This document shows, one piece after another, positions 1 to 11,189 of a DNA stretch of 64,000 nt (position 1 is its first letter; the number at the start of each line of letters is the position of its first letter). A program made the translations under genes and the position numbers. Source of the DNA: Pachyseris speciosa (Eukaryota > Cnidaria > Anthozoa > Scleractinia > Pachyseridae); the NCBI GenBank assembly GCA_016490735.1, contig JAEMWC010000557.1:230001-294000 (forward strand), written 5' to 3'. Under the pieces are notes generated by a model. The model saw only the letters and a list, made by a program, of their open reading frames with translations, did not search any database and was not told where the DNA came from.

Positions 1-198
1 ATCGCGAGGTCACGGGTTCAAACCCCGTTGAAGTCCTGAATTTTTTTTCAGGCTTCTTTTCGCAATTGCATAAATTGCGTTCACAACTGCGAGGATCATT
101 CTTCATTTGATTTCATTTCCGCAGTTCATGTATGATTTATTTCATATATCATTCACACTCATTTCTTTCACGGGAACATATGAATCCACAATTGACCT

Positions 199-213
<15 letters not shown>

Positions 214-239
<26 letters not shown>

Positions 240-287
240 ATCGTACCGGTAATCGCGAGGTCACGGGTTCAAACCCCGTTGAAGTCC
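214..287 (+). tRNA. tRNA-Thr(GGT)-like core, probably a repeat-borne pseudo-tRNA
   Basis: The 74-nt core has a full 7-bp acceptor stem, a good D arm (GCTC/GAGC) and a good T arm (ACGGG/CCCGT with loop TTCAAAC). The triplet at the anticodon position is GGT (threonine). Base 33 is C instead of the universal U, and the anticodon stem does not pair at 28-42, 29-41 and 30-40. The core is therefore unlikely to act in translation; its intact A and B boxes fit a tRNA-derived repeat. Confidence 0.4.
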
Positions 288-449
288 TGAATTTTTTTTC
301 AGGCTTCTTTTCGCAATTGCATAAATTGCGTTCACAACTGCGAGGATCATTCTTCATTTGATTTCATTTCCGCAGTTCATGTATGATTTATTTCATATAT
401 CATTCACACTCATTTCTTTCACGGGAACATATGAATCCACAATTGACCT

Positions 450-464
<15 letters not shown>

Positions 465-490
<26 letters not shown>

Positions 491-538
491 ATCGTACCGG
501 TAATCGCGAGGTCACGGGTTCAAACCCCGTTGAAGTCC
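465..538 (+). tRNA. Second tRNA-Thr-like core of the 251-bp array
   Basis: This copy is exactly 251 bases downstream of the first core and has the same good acceptor, D and T arms and the same defective anticodon stem. A third, 5'-truncated copy occupies the first 36 bases of the window. Confidence 0.4.
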
Positions 539-661
539 TGAATTTTTTTCAGGCTTCTTTTCGCAATTGCATAAATTGCGTTCACAACTGCGAGGATCAT
601 TCTTCATTTGAAAGTATACTTTGTTACTAACTCCTTCATCGTTTGTTAAACTAAGTGCTTG

Positions 662-734
662 ACAACAACAACAACAACAACAATCTTTATTCACACTATT
701 CGAGTACAAAGAAGAAGTAAAAAAAAAAAAAAAT

Positions 735-774
<40 letters not shown>

Positions 775-776
775 AA
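662..776. repeat. (CAA)n and (GAAA)n microsatellites
   Basis: A pure ACA/CAA run covers about 662-682. An A-rich run followed by GAAA repeats covers about 720-776. Open frames that cross them encode only low-complexity peptide. Confidence 0.9.
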
Positions 777-984
777 CTATGGAAAACGAAATGATGGAAG
801 TTCTATAGCTGTATGTACAATTTAGAATCAGTGTGCAACAGCCAAAGAAGCAAAGCTTTCGAGTTGGCTGCTGCTTATTTACAAGTGAAGAAAGGAACGA
901 AGGAAATAAAAAATAATTAAGACTAAAATAATTCACAAGGCAAGAAGTGTAATGAAAACGGAATGGAGATATCACTCTTTCCCA

Positions 985-1394
985 ATTCCTCGCGAACCGA
1001 CTGGAGAGCCGAGGTGTTCTTCCCTATCAATTTCCTACGATTCCAGTACATCTCTTCTCGTTTGTTACGTCGTACGAACTTGACAATAATTCTGTTTTTA
1101 ACCTTCTTCGTATCAGGCAGTTGCCAGTGTGCGCCGTCGTGATATCATTTACACCGATGTCAACATCTATGAGAGATCCAACTTCTTGTACTAACTACTT
1201 GGGATTATCCTGGGAACACGTGGAATCCCAACGATCTCGAGACAATCTCGCCATAAATATTGCTGCACATCATCAATGGCTACCTTATTACCATACATCG
1301 AGTCCTCAAGATTTGATGTAGTATTTAACAAATCCGTCCGCGACTTCTCCAGTTCTTGAATTGTTTGATTAGCACCTTGAGTAGCTATCAACAA
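985..1394 (-). pseudogene. LINE ORF1 remnant
   Basis: Read on the minus strand, the segment encodes a coiled-coil-like stretch (QELEKSRTDLLNTTSNLED) followed by RDCLEIVGIP. After a frame change it continues with EVGSLIDVDI and then KNRIIVKFVRRNKREEMYW. These blocks in this order resemble the ORF1 RNA-binding protein of L1-like non-LTR retrotransposons. At least one frameshift separates the two halves and no RT follows, so this is a dead fragment. Family assignment is from memory of the motif order and is moderately sure. Confidence 0.55.
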
Positions 1395-2699
1395 GTTTTA
1401 AAGTGTTAAATAGTACTGAGTCGGCACCAGGTTAACTATTTTAGAGTCATCCCTTCCCCTCACTTGCGCTTTAAAAACTGCTCCCCGAGCCCTGTCCTGT
1501 ACTTTGACATTGTGTGACCAGTTTAAGTGTTCGCCGAGTTCCCTCCCCCCACCCTTAAATATACGTCCCAGGCAGTGTACGGTTTTAACCTCCGCGTATC
1601 GCCAGTGCATGATGGGTGGACATTAGGTGCGACGGGGATAGAGAAAGAGTCCGACCTCGTGCCCAGGGTCCTCTCTCTTCCTTCTTCGAGGGAGGAAGAG
1701 AGAGGACCTGGAACGAAGTTGGAGAAAGCCTTTTTTCTTGCAGAGGCCGTATCAAATAAAGGTATTTTGTGACAAATTTCCTTAACCAAAACATGCTACC
1801 TTCTAAAGTATATAGACGATAGGAGAGAAAAATACGTTTACATAAATCTAGAAGAAAATGTCTTTCTTCATTACATGTTGTATTAATTTGGATGCAATCT
1901 GCGAGCATGATGGTCAAAAAGAAAGAAAACATTAAATGGACGTGCTCTAAGTTGCCGTTGCTTGCGTAAGAGTCCGCTTCCCCCCTGATATTTTCTTGTA
2001 AAGATTCAGGTAGCAATTCGGCATTGTACCATTCATGACTCGCTCACACTTCACATTGTTTCCTTTGTTTTGTTTTCTCGAACTTGATCAAAGCTCTGAT
2101 TGGTTCATTGCCTTGTTTACGTAATTTGTGACTAGCTGAGTTATTAGGGAGCTTAAGCAACGAGGACGACAACGGCAACGTGAACACCATGAAACAATGA
2201 CAAAAACAATCGCTCTGTACGTGCGTTTTGTGTTCTGGTACATTTCTTAATTTGCCGTCCTCTGCGAAACAGCAACGTGAAATGACCACGTTCGTTTATG
2301 TTTTCTCGAGAACGTGGGCGCATGACAGCAAATTTTTCTTTCTTTTCCCTTACTTTGACATCGTTCGTAATAATTTAGTCCCTCTACAATTTGGAATAAT
2401 CGTCAAGGAGTTACAATAACGAGAAGTTATATTTCGAAATGACGTTTACGTTGCCGTTGACGACACCGAAATTTACTCAGTGAATACATCCTGGATATCG
2501 TAAAAAGTACATCCCGAGCTTTGCGTCTGTGTTTACTAGTGCGCCAAATTCGGCATATCCTCTTTTATAGCAAAACAAGATTGCCATACATAAATTCATC
2601 GCCAACTGAATTACAGGCTCCTTGTATGGAGACACAATCGAGTCATCCAAAATGTCAAGCCAATAGACCAGCTCAGTACCCTGGCCTTTGGTTGCATGT
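1395..2699. other. No gene seen; short hairpin repeat at about 1650-1722
   Basis: I see no convincing coding region. Around 1650-1722 there is an imperfect palindrome (ctctctcttccttc facing gaggaagagagaggac) flanked by a ctcgtgcccaggg/ggaacgaag motif. The same motif recurs near 3395-3485 and 21395-21425, so it belongs to a dispersed short repeat. Confidence 0.5.
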
Positions 2700-2849
2700 G
2701 AGGCTAGGGGTGACCTTGTTTTGATACAAGCCTACCCGCTTTTCTTATGGAAATTATGCTGATTAAACACTAGTTAACATAAGAAAAACATGATTTATAT
2801 AAGAAACGTAGACAGGTTTGTATCAAAACAAGGTCACCCCCAGCCTCGC
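2700..2849. mobile_element. Foldback MITE, about 150 bp
   Basis: The left arm (gaggctaggggtgacc at 2700 through ttgatacaagcct) is repeated in reverse complement at the right (ttgtatcaaaacaagg to cagcctcgc, ending about 2849). The arms are about 35 bp with a few mismatches and enclose about 75 AT-rich bases. No coding capacity is present. I could not identify the target duplication. Confidence 0.7.
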
Positions 2850-2919
2850 TTTCACCAACAACTATAATATGGTCAATTTGGTCGCTTGCGGGAGGTGCAA
2901 TGGTCGCTTACCAGAGACC

Positions 2920-3160
2920 AGGCGTGCGTTTCTCAAAACCCCGGAAACTTTTCGGGTCTATTTCGGGTGCCACAATTTCCTTCATATCTTAAAAACGAAG
3001 ACGTTTCCGGGCATGAAATTTTGCAGCAAATTTGCCCTTTCGTATCTTGAAATCATAGTTAAAGGCCAGCGTTTTAGAATTGATGGATCTTAGGTTTTGA
3101 AATGGCTTTTCGGGCCCGAAACGTTTACGGGACTTTCGAGAAACGGCCCCCAGACCACAA
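2920..3160. repeat. Inverted repeat with TTTCGGGxxCGAAA arms
   Basis: The left side (gtttctcaaaaccccggaaa, ttttcgggtc) and the right side (ttttcgggcccgaaac, ggactttcgagaaacgg) are imperfect reverse complements across about 240 bp. This looks like an old foldback element. The exact ends are uncertain. Confidence 0.5.
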
Positions 3161-4070
3161 TTGGCTGGGATCATTTGGAGTGAGTGCGCATATCCCTGTC
3201 TTCTCTGGAAAGGGTTGTTTGGTTGGTCTTGTCATATCGATTGTTTACAGAAAAGAGCTAGACAGTACTTGAACACAGCTATATTCTCCTAGCGCAGTAA
3301 CGGCGGCCATGTTGCTTGACTTGTAAAGAAATCTGGGTGCTAGGGAAATGATTAAGCAATCAAATACCCTGAGCCTCAGACGGTCAAGGTCTCTCGCTGC
3401 CACGGACTCTCTCCCCTCCCCGTCAAACGAAAGTCTCCACATCTCGCTCCAGGGGGCGGGAAGAGGAGAGACCCTGGGAACGAGGTTGCTCTCGATTGAG
3501 GACACTCAGAATACATTTATGCAGCAATGGTGCAGACGACAGTGAAAGCGAGACTGTTCCTCGTGATCGTCTTTTTTTCCATTGATCGGTGTTTTTCATC
3601 TTCTTTCGAGGTGAGCTTTCCATCTTTTGCTCCATACAAAAATAATTCAATCTGTTCTGGTGGGGTTCATATTTATTCACGGTCAGAAAGTGAAAGTCGG
3701 GTTCTTCACAACTTTACTAGACGAAAGATATTACTACAGCTCGACACAGGGTTTTACGCATTGTAACGTTCTACCAGTGCGAAAGTGGAAGTTGAAGGGA
3801 CTAGAAGCGATAAAAAGAACATCAAGAATATCGATATTTCCTTCTTCAAAGGAGAACAGAGGTCAGCCATTTGTAACAACACTTCCGGCTCTCCATGAAA
3901 ACATTACGGTGTGATGTTATTGCATACAATTTTAGACATCCTTTGTAATGATCTTTTCATCGATCAAATGCTGATGAATTCTTAAAAATGAAAACGAGAA
4001 AGTTAAAATTGAAGGGATTAGAAACAGTGAACTGAACCTTCTCCCTACCGGAAAACACCAGAGAGTCAAC
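3161..4070. other. No gene recognised
   Basis: Only short open frames with no family resemblance are present. A copy of the dispersed ccctgggaacga repeat lies at about 3440-3485. Confidence 0.5.
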
Positions 4071-4074
4071 CATG

Positions 4075-4790
4075 CCAAACGAAACTTCCGGTCTTCCAAA
4101 AAATAATAATAAAAATGGTAAACAGCATTTATACACAATCAAGATCAGGCACAAAGACGGTGAGGTCATCAGCATACTGTACCATTTTAAACTCTTCTCG
4201 TCCTATCTTTAGTCCTTGGATATCTGTCCTACTAAATGCCAAAATTTCGGTTGCTATAATAAAAAGGTATGGTGGCAGTGGATCACCTTGTCTGACCCCT
4301 CTTTGCGCTTCAAAGTACGATTTACGAATTTTATGTAGGCCTTTCTTAACCTGAAGTCTGTATCATCTGAAACCTTTGTCAGACGTTTTCATGCAATTTA
4401 AATTATTAGACGATATTTTCTATACGAATGTTCGATTGACCAAACTAAGTTATGCTCCAAAGGATTCTTGTACATCTTGCAATGTTGAACCAGAAACGAT
4501 GCGCCACTTATTTTATGAATGTTCATTCACAAATCTTTTTTTGGAAAAACCTTGAGAATATTGTGGTTCATACTTTCAGGCCAGCGCGAAGTGCTTGTTC
4601 TACAGGACATTTTTATTGGGAAGCTAGAGAAAAGTGATCTATTAAATTATTTCATAATCCTTGCAAACCTACATATCTGGTTAAGCCGGAATTATTCCAA
4701 AATGCCCAGTCTTATTGAGATGCTAGTGATACTGTTACATATCCTTGTAATCTGTAACATGTAGTTTCTTTAAATATGTGGAATGATAAA
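4075..4790. mobile_element. L1-like LINE fragment with inverted 5' half
   Basis: The part at about 4075-4340 is coding on the minus strand and gives a reverse-transcriptase core (RQGDPLPPYLFIIATEI ... QYADDLTVF). The adjoining part at about 4375-4790 is coding on the plus strand. It gives the C-terminal cysteine-rich region of the same type of element (DSCTSCNVEPETMRHLFYEC, then LFWKNLENI). The two halves face in opposite directions, with the RT half inverted upstream of the C-terminal half. This is the geometry of a 5' inversion made during target-primed reverse transcription. Both halves are truncated and contain frame breaks. Confidence 0.65.
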
Positions 4791-6504
4791 AAAACAGCAT
4801 TTATACTATTGTAGAAATTTTTTGTAATATTCATACCACAATCGAACGCTTTTCAAATGTTGGTCATAATTAAACCTTAGAATTACTTTCACCTCAAGTC
4901 CTCGCGAGGATCCGCCCTCACGAGGGAAAACTAGAAAGTCTGTAGCATGCCAGTGCTCAACTGATCTCCTGTGGAGCTCTGCAGTGAGACCAGCCTATCC
5001 ACCTAGTCTAATATATCTTCCATAGCAGATAAATAGCAGCCTCCCACGCAGAGGATAAAAGAAATTATGACATTTAGGCATAATCATCTGCAAGGTCTTC
5101 CCACCCTTTTCATCGTGCGCCCTTACAAAGAGGTTCAGTCTTGATTTGGATTTGATCAAATTGCCCACAACCACAAAGGCCGCTTGGAAACCAGAGTGAC
5201 AAGCCGAACAATGCCTCTCTGTTTTTTTTTTTTTTAAATACCGAAGAATTCCGAAAGTTATGGGCCACCGAATGTAACGTTAATTCTTTAATTTCCTATC
5301 GAACCCCGAAAGTAACGACCCTCCCGAAAGTAGCAGCCCTTTGGAAACGACGACTCAACAGCAACAAAATACCGTGTCGTGTTTGATGTAACGTTTTAAG
5401 AAGTAATTTTGACTCTACAATCCTATCCTTCAAACAAGTTGTCCCTATTTCGAGTTACAATGTAAATGAAGTATTTCACGGAAGACAAGTCACTGGAACG
5501 TGTCTATTTTCAATGAAAGTCACCAATAAGCCAGGCCATGGATCGCAATTATCCTTCAATTTGTAGCAACATTACATTAGATAACTCTGACTTATGTCTG
5601 ACGTGTGAAACTCTTAGGACCCTAGTATCGTAACTACGCCGTGTACAAAAACAGATGAGAAATTTTTTCATGATTTGGATCAACTAATCCTATAAGAGAT
5701 TTAACTTAATGTCACTGAAGCGCGAAAAATGCTTCTCCTTCGGGCCTCATCAAAATCTAGTTGCGGTATAATGCGGACACTACTTTCGCTATCACTGCGA
5801 ACATTTGGGGCCTTTTTGTTACATTTTTGCTTTGTTCCTGTGGGTTGTTTATACCATGCATAATCGGAATGACCCGGTTACGCGACCTCTTTTTGTGAAA
5901 CGATCGGTGGATTAAACTGTCTTTTAACCATACGAAAGTAATGGCAAGTAACTTCAACCCAAAAGCGTAACGGCCCCTTCACTGGCCTGCTAAATCCGAA
6001 AGCAACGAATGCCGTTACTTTCGGAATTCTACGATATTCTCGAACGCTTAGCGGAAGTACGCTTTCGCTTTCAATCTGAATTAGCAAGACTGAGGCAAGG
6101 AAGTGTTTCCCTTTTATCGTAAAGTGGGATTCTAGGATAAAATGCTTGTTTTTCAACTTTTGTTTGAATCACCAAACTCAGTGTAGAAGGGATTTCGTTG
6201 AAATTAGCCTAAGTGTTGGTGAGTAGTGACAGATATTTACCTCGCTGTCTAGCGGCTCGGTAAATATCCGCCACTATTCACCTATTACCACTACGTCGCT
6301 AAATAATTTTCAAACAGTATACCCAAAGCATACCTTGAGGGTCACCAGTGATTCGTTAAGTTAAATGGTGATCAAAAACTTGCAGTTTTGTCCAGTTCAA
6401 ATTCAAATAAAGCCTGAAATCCTCCTCGCTCATCGGTTCAAAGTGGTCCAGATTTCAGTATGCCCAAACTTAAATTTTGTAGAATTAGTGATTAACTTAC
6501 GATA
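4791..6504. other. No gene; foldback and hairpin repeats
   Basis: A ccgaagaattccgaaagtta block at about 5240 faces a ttactttcggaattctacg block at about 6015-6035. Several cgaaagtaac/gttactttcg motifs lie between them, which suggests a foldback element of about 0.8 kb. A separate hairpin at 6217-6289 pairs ggtgagtagtg...atttacc with ggtaaatatcc...attcacc. No coding region is supported. Confidence 0.45.
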
Positions 6505-6642
6505 TTGGGACGAGACTTTAGTTTGTCCAGTGGAAATTGGAAGCTAACCGGCTGTGTATGTCATATAATAATGAGAGATTTTTCAATTCAGGTGCCTTGG
6601 AAATGGCCATGGACAAAGGATTGTTCACATACCCCGACGAGC

Positions 6643-7971
6643 ATGGACGGCACCAAGGAACGCGTTTTCGAACTCTTCCAACTTCAAAAAGGAGATCACA
6701 TCGCTTTTCCGCGGTTGAATGGAGTCTACTGGCACCACGCCTTAGTGGAAGATATCGATACAGAGAAAGGTGAAATCAAAGTTATTGAGTATTCGAATAC
6801 CGTTCGAGGATTTTCGGAAGATAACAGCAGCCCTCCAAAGAATCCAGGAATCGCGAAAGTTAAAAGGGGAAAGTACAAATTGGAAAATGAAGACGTGTAC
6901 TTAATTAAATACCAAGAATGTTTGGATTCGGAGACCTCGGTTTCTAGAGCAAGAAGCAGGCTGGGAGAAAGAAAATACCACCCCATTACCAATAACTGTG
7001 AGCATTTTGTTGTGTGGTGTAAGACTGGTGTTTCATCTTCTGAACAAGGAGACAACGCAAAAAAGGTGATTGGCAAAACCGCGGAAGAAATCGTCAAAGC
7101 AGCAATTAAACCTACAACCCAAACAGTGCAAACGATTGTGACAACAGGTATGCGTGAAGTGACAAACGAATTTGTGACCCAAACAGTTTCAAAGGGCGGA
7201 CAGGAGATTGTAAGAACTGCATGCGTTGGAGTGGCAGCTAAGCAGGTTGTGACCGAAACTATGTCAAAAGGTGGACAAGAGTTCATGAAAACCAGCGTTA
7301 CTATGGCAACCAAGCAGGTAGTGACCCAAACCGTTTCAAAAAGCGGGCAAGAGCTTGTAAAAACTGGCGTTGGTTCGGCAGCCAAGGAAGTTGTGGCCCA
7401 GTCTATGTCAAACGGCGGAAAAGAGATCGTGAAAACTGGAACTCACCTAACAGCTAAGGAAGTTTTTACTCACACTGCATCCAAAGCCGGACAACAGATC
7501 GTGAAAACTGGGACTCGCGTAACAACAAAGGAGGTCTTTACTCATACTGCATCAAAAGCGGGAAAGGAGATCGTGACAAAAGGGGCTCGAATTACAACAA
7601 AGGAAGTTTTTACCCAAACGACAACAAAAACTGGAAATGAACTTGGAAAATCTCTTATCGGAGGAGCCGTGTTGGCAGCAGCTGTTGAGAGTTTGTCAGC
7701 GCTGAACGACATAAGCTGTGCGCATGCAGATATGCAAGCGGGAAAAATGAACCAAGGAGACTTCCAAAAAGCCGTTGGGAAAAGATTTGCAAGTGGAATC
7801 GGTAATGTAGCGGGCTCCACTGCAGGAGCAGCCATTGGTCAAGTTCTTATTCCCGTTCCGATTCTCGGCGGTATTGTAGGAGGTGTGGTGGGTGGATTAG
7901 CAGGGCGCTATTTTGGAGATACTGCCGGAGATGTGGCCTTTGGTAAAATCAACGAGGGAGGAGAAAATTAA
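6643..7971 (+). CDS. LRAT-domain protein with 24-residue repeats and glycine-zipper C-terminus
   Basis: The 442-residue product starts with an LRAT/NlpC-P60-type thiol acyltransferase domain. GDHIAF lies at 18-23, the candidate catalytic His pair at 31-32 (VYWHHALVED) and the catalytic Cys at 119 (NNCEHFVVW). Residues about 175-335 are seven tandem repeats of about 24 residues, each with an SKxGxE-IVKTG core and a TTKEVFT linker. The C-terminus (about 385-425) is a Gly/Ala-rich hydrophobic zipper (IVGGVVGGLAGRYFGD) likely to enter membranes. LRAT-type enzymes act on acyl groups of phospholipids or similar amides; the substrate here is unknown. The open frame extends upstream to 6505, but an acceptor-like tttttcaattcag precedes 6593, so a 5' exon is possible. 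I chose the Met at 6643 because the domain begins just after it. A broken paralog lies at 24.9-25.7 kb. Confidence 0.75.
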   Translation: MDGTKERVFELFQLQKGDHIAFPRLNGVYWHHALVEDIDTEKGEIKVIEYSNTVRGFSEDNSSPPKNPGIAKVKRGKYKLENEDVYLIKYQECLDSETSVSRARSRLGERKYHPITNNCEHFVVWCKTGVSSSEQGDNAKKVIGKTAEEIVKAAIKPTTQTVQTIVTTGMREVTNEFVTQTVSKGGQEIVRTACVGVAAKQVVTETMSKGGQEFMKTSVTMATKQVVTQTVSKSGQELVKTGVGSAAKEVVAQSMSNGGKEIVKTGTHLTAKEVFTHTASKAGQQIVKTGTRVTTKEVFTHTASKAGKEIVTKGARITTKEVFTQTTTKTGNELGKSLIGGAVLAAAVESLSALNDISCAHADMQAGKMNQGDFQKAVGKRFASGIGNVAGSTAGAAIGQVLIPVPILGGIVGGVVGGLAGRYFGDTAGDVAFGKINEGGEN

Positions 7972-8578
7972 GGACACCAGTAACATTGCTGGCATTTCAA
8001 TTTGACTTCTAAAACTGATTTTCGTGTGTTATGTTTCTGCCATTATAATAACAAACTGGTAAAACTGAAAAAGTCTTCCTACGATTAAAAATTCAAATTG
8101 GTGCCAGATGGGACGTGAATTGGAGTGTGATTTTAAAGAGTTTGAAGAAGGAATTGAAATGGGGGGAAAATGTTTTGAAACACCACCAGTTAGTTGACAC
8201 CCCACAAGAGCATTGCAAGTTGCTGGCGAACTTTTTGGTGTCCATCTACTAATTTCTAACTTCAAATTCCAATTTGAAACCTTCATTAAAAATTCCAAAT
8301 TTCCTATTTCCCTCAATTTAACTAATCCTTTGAGAAATCACTTCCCAAATATACCCAAAAATCACCAAAAAAATTCAAAAAATATCCCACAACATAGCTT
8401 CATGGGATGAGTGGTAGGGATTTTGAATTGCTTGAAACGCAAACGAGATATCAATGTTAAATCCATGTTAAGCGGCCAAAAAGCGATGTTTAGGTTAAAT
8501 CCCACCTTAAGGCGACACTCGCGAATCTTCCGAATATTTCTGTAGACATTTATATTTCAATAATTTATTATTATATAT

Positions 8579-8651
<73 letters not shown>

Positions 8652-8951
8652 ATTTGTCTATGACCCTTTTGGTAATCATCCTTATGGCAATTTTTTCTAT
8701 GGTTCTTAGTCCCCTTGCCATTAAATTGTAATAAATTAAATTAAATTACTGTGTTTTAAACAATGGTCAATTAAGGCGACTACTAATACTGCACCCTCTA
8801 CAATCATTACTGTCTGTACGAGAAAAAGAATGCTGTTTACTATTTTCAATTACCTCTTTTTGTTCCAGAGATATTCAAGTTTTTCAAATATGCAAATTAG
8901 CTAAGTGATGACGTCATAGACTCTACCGAATTTTTATTATATATGATGAAG

Positions 8952-8984
<33 letters not shown>

Positions 8985-9390
8985 TTGATTCTTTGCAAAA
9001 AAATTCTACTAGATGAGCTTCACAATATGAGCTTATCAGCATTATTACCATGGCAACATAGTGGGTTCCAGACCTCCCTGATATGAAGGGCTTTGCTGGC
9101 CACCATTGGCATTCCATTTTGATATTTGCCAATGGTGTCTCACCTGCATGATCCAGCAAGCATATAAATATGTTAGGTCGAGTTCGTGGCCTTGTTAAAT
9201 GTTTTATAAGAAAAACAACACATAAAGCGGTTATAAACATGGTGAAGCAATGCATTTTATGAAATCTGACTTGACGTTTCGTATGTCCCAACATATATTT
9301 TCAAAAGTAACCGTTATGAGATGAAACACTATCTATATTTAAAAAGAAATTGCGAGCGATCTGGGTAACACTAATAATAGCAGTGACAGG
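7972..9390. other. No gene recognised downstream of the LRAT gene
   Basis: The stretch is AT-rich and contains a long AT microsatellite. I see no coding segment with a recognisable family. Its right end may contain 3' sequence of the adjacent Penelope-like element. Confidence 0.5.
8578..8649. repeat. (AT)n microsatellite
   Basis: An almost pure TA dinucleotide run of about 70 bases. Confidence 0.95.
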
Positions 9391-11162
9391 TTAATAAAGT
9401 GACAGCTTGTCACTGGTGAGATTAGCATTCAACGCCGGGTTCAATTCTTGTATAAACAAGGTTTCTTTTATCTTACGATGGTAATCAGTTTTTCCTGACG
9501 CGAGGATTTCAAAATGATCCCATTTCATATTATGTCCAGTAATCATAACATGATTGGCAATAGCTGATGTGTGTTCAAGTTTGGAGAGCGCTTTAAAATG
9601 TTCAGTTTTTCTATCCACCAGTCGTCGCTTCGTTTTGCCGATTAGAAATCATCGCAGTCCCAACAACTTGCTTTGTAAACAACCCTTGACCTTTGGGAAC
9701 GATTCAAGCGGTCTTTGTAGGGAAAGAAGGATTTGATCCGCCGACTGTTAACAAAATAACCTTGAGATTAACGATAGAATAAAACTTATAAACACAAGAT
9801 TTAAGGCGTTTCGCGATCTGGTTGCTCTCTAAACCTAAATAAGGTAACACAATGATCAAATCTTTCTTGGGAACGGTAGAGATGGGGATGTTGGGCTTGT
9901 TTCTGTTTTTCTTTAGAACATCGTTCATGTGAAAATTGAGGGAACCCATTTTGAAGAAGGAGGTTTAGTAAACCCTTGAGAGCAGATTGAAGCGACGAAG
10001 GAGTAGAGCAAATTCGGAAGCAACGATAAGTGAGAGTGCGTATCAGATTGATCTTATACTTGCGAGGAGTGAATGAGTCCCATTTGGTGTAGAGACCAGT
10101 GAATGTTTTCTTTCGATAGATGTAAGTGCTGAAGGCGTTATGAGGGCAACGTTTGACGAGAACATCTAAAAAAGGAATCTCGCCGTTCTCCTCAAATTCG
10201 ATGGTGAATTTTATGTTGCTGTGGCAAGTGTTAAGGCATTGTAGAAATTCGGACGCAGAAACGGCATCGTCAAACAAGGCAAAGGTGTCATCAACATATC
10301 TAAACCAAACGGAAGGTCGATTGCTGTGAGTCATGACTGACTTCTCTTTAAAGTCAGTCATAAATATATTCGCTAGGACTGGACCTAAAGGGGAGCCCAT
10401 GGCCACACCATCAATCTGATCGTAGTACTTGCCATTGAAGACGAAATGGCTTTTCTTTGTGGCAAACTCCAACAGGTTCTTTAAAACATCGCGTGGTAAT
10501 GAGGGAGGATCCGGAAGAGAGTAAAGTTTGTCGAGACAGATTTGAATAGTTTCATCCAGTGGAACATTAGTAAAAAGTGAGGTAACATCCAGTGAGCACA
10601 TCAGTTTATTGTTGTGGCGGTAGTGTTTAGCCCAATCAGCAAAACTGAAAGAGTCCTTAACTGTGTATTGGTTGATAGAGATGGGTCGAAGTATGTCAAC
10701 AAGGTAAGAAGCTAGGATGTAATTGTACGTGTTAACAGAGGAGACAATAGGGCGAAACGGACAACCGGTCTTGTGAACTTTCGGTAAACCATAAAGAATT
10801 CCGGGACAGGAACCACTAGGTAAAATCTTGTGGAAAGTGACATCATCAATAATTTTCTGATTTTTTAGTTTGCGGAGATACGATGAGAGGCTGTCTTCTC
10901 TAGATTTGGTTGGGTTGTTTATCAACTCTTTGAATTTAGACCCGTCAGAAACAATTGAATTCATTTTCAGGAGATAATCAAGCTTGTTAACCAAGACAAC
11001 ACCATTTCCTTTGTCAGGCCTTGTTATGATGATGCTGTCATCTTTGCGTAAATTCGTTAAAGCAATCCACTCATCCTTAATGAGGATGTTCTTCTGTTTT
11101 GAAAAGTCATAACAGAAAATGTAGCCATAAGAAATATTCTTGATTTGATCAAGTTGGGACAA
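9391..11162 (-). pseudogene. Penelope-like element: reverse transcriptase plus GIY-YIG endonuclease, frameshifted
   Basis: The minus-strand frame from 11162 encodes about 400 residues of a Penelope-type RT, with blocks in order: RPDKGNGVVLV, YGLPKVHK, PFRPIVSS, SLDVTSLFTNVPLDETI, GVAMGSPLGPVLANIFM, the catalytic WFRYVDDTF, and IPFLDVLV. Near 9950 the frame shifts; the downstream frame continues with VPKKDLIIVLPYLGLESNQI. A further single-base break near 9640 leads into the GIY-YIG region (YKASCWDCDDF, then IGKTKRRL and DRKTEHF). Penelope-like elements use this RT and nuclease pair to copy RNA into nicked DNA. The two or three frame breaks make this copy inactive. An inverted fragment of its own 5' end follows at 11.19 kb. 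Confidence 0.85.
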
Positions 11163-11189
11163 CCTTTAACAAATGAAAATCGAGACCGC

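Larger units (their letters stand above)
1..612 (+). repeat. Tandem array of 251-bp units carrying a tRNA-like core
   Basis: The same block recurs exactly 251 bases apart: the segment starting atcgcgaggtcacgggttc is seen at 1, 252 and 503. Each unit has a tRNA-like core, a short hairpin (tgaatttttttcaggcttc region), an AT-rich part with an inverted gcaattgcataaattgcg motif, and a palindromic catatatcattcac stretch. The first and last units are partial. Related units occur at 44.69-45.09 kb (minus), 46.17-46.41 kb (plus) and, more diverged, at 58.77-59.15 kb. The core keeps perfect-looking Pol III A and B boxes, so a tRNA-derived repeat is the likeliest reading. Confidence 0.85.

Noticed and set aside
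214..287. Functional tRNA-Thr gene
   Set aside because: The anticodon stem does not pair and U33 is replaced by C; the core is part of a tandem repeat found in both orientations across the window.
1121..1321. Plus-strand frame at 1.1-1.3 kb as a gene
   Set aside because: It is the complement of the LINE ORF1 remnant on the minus strand and shows no family motif.
6726..7385. A 219-codon minus-strand frame opposite the LRAT gene
   Set aside because: It is the antisense of the repeat-coding region; the open frame follows from the repetitive codons.
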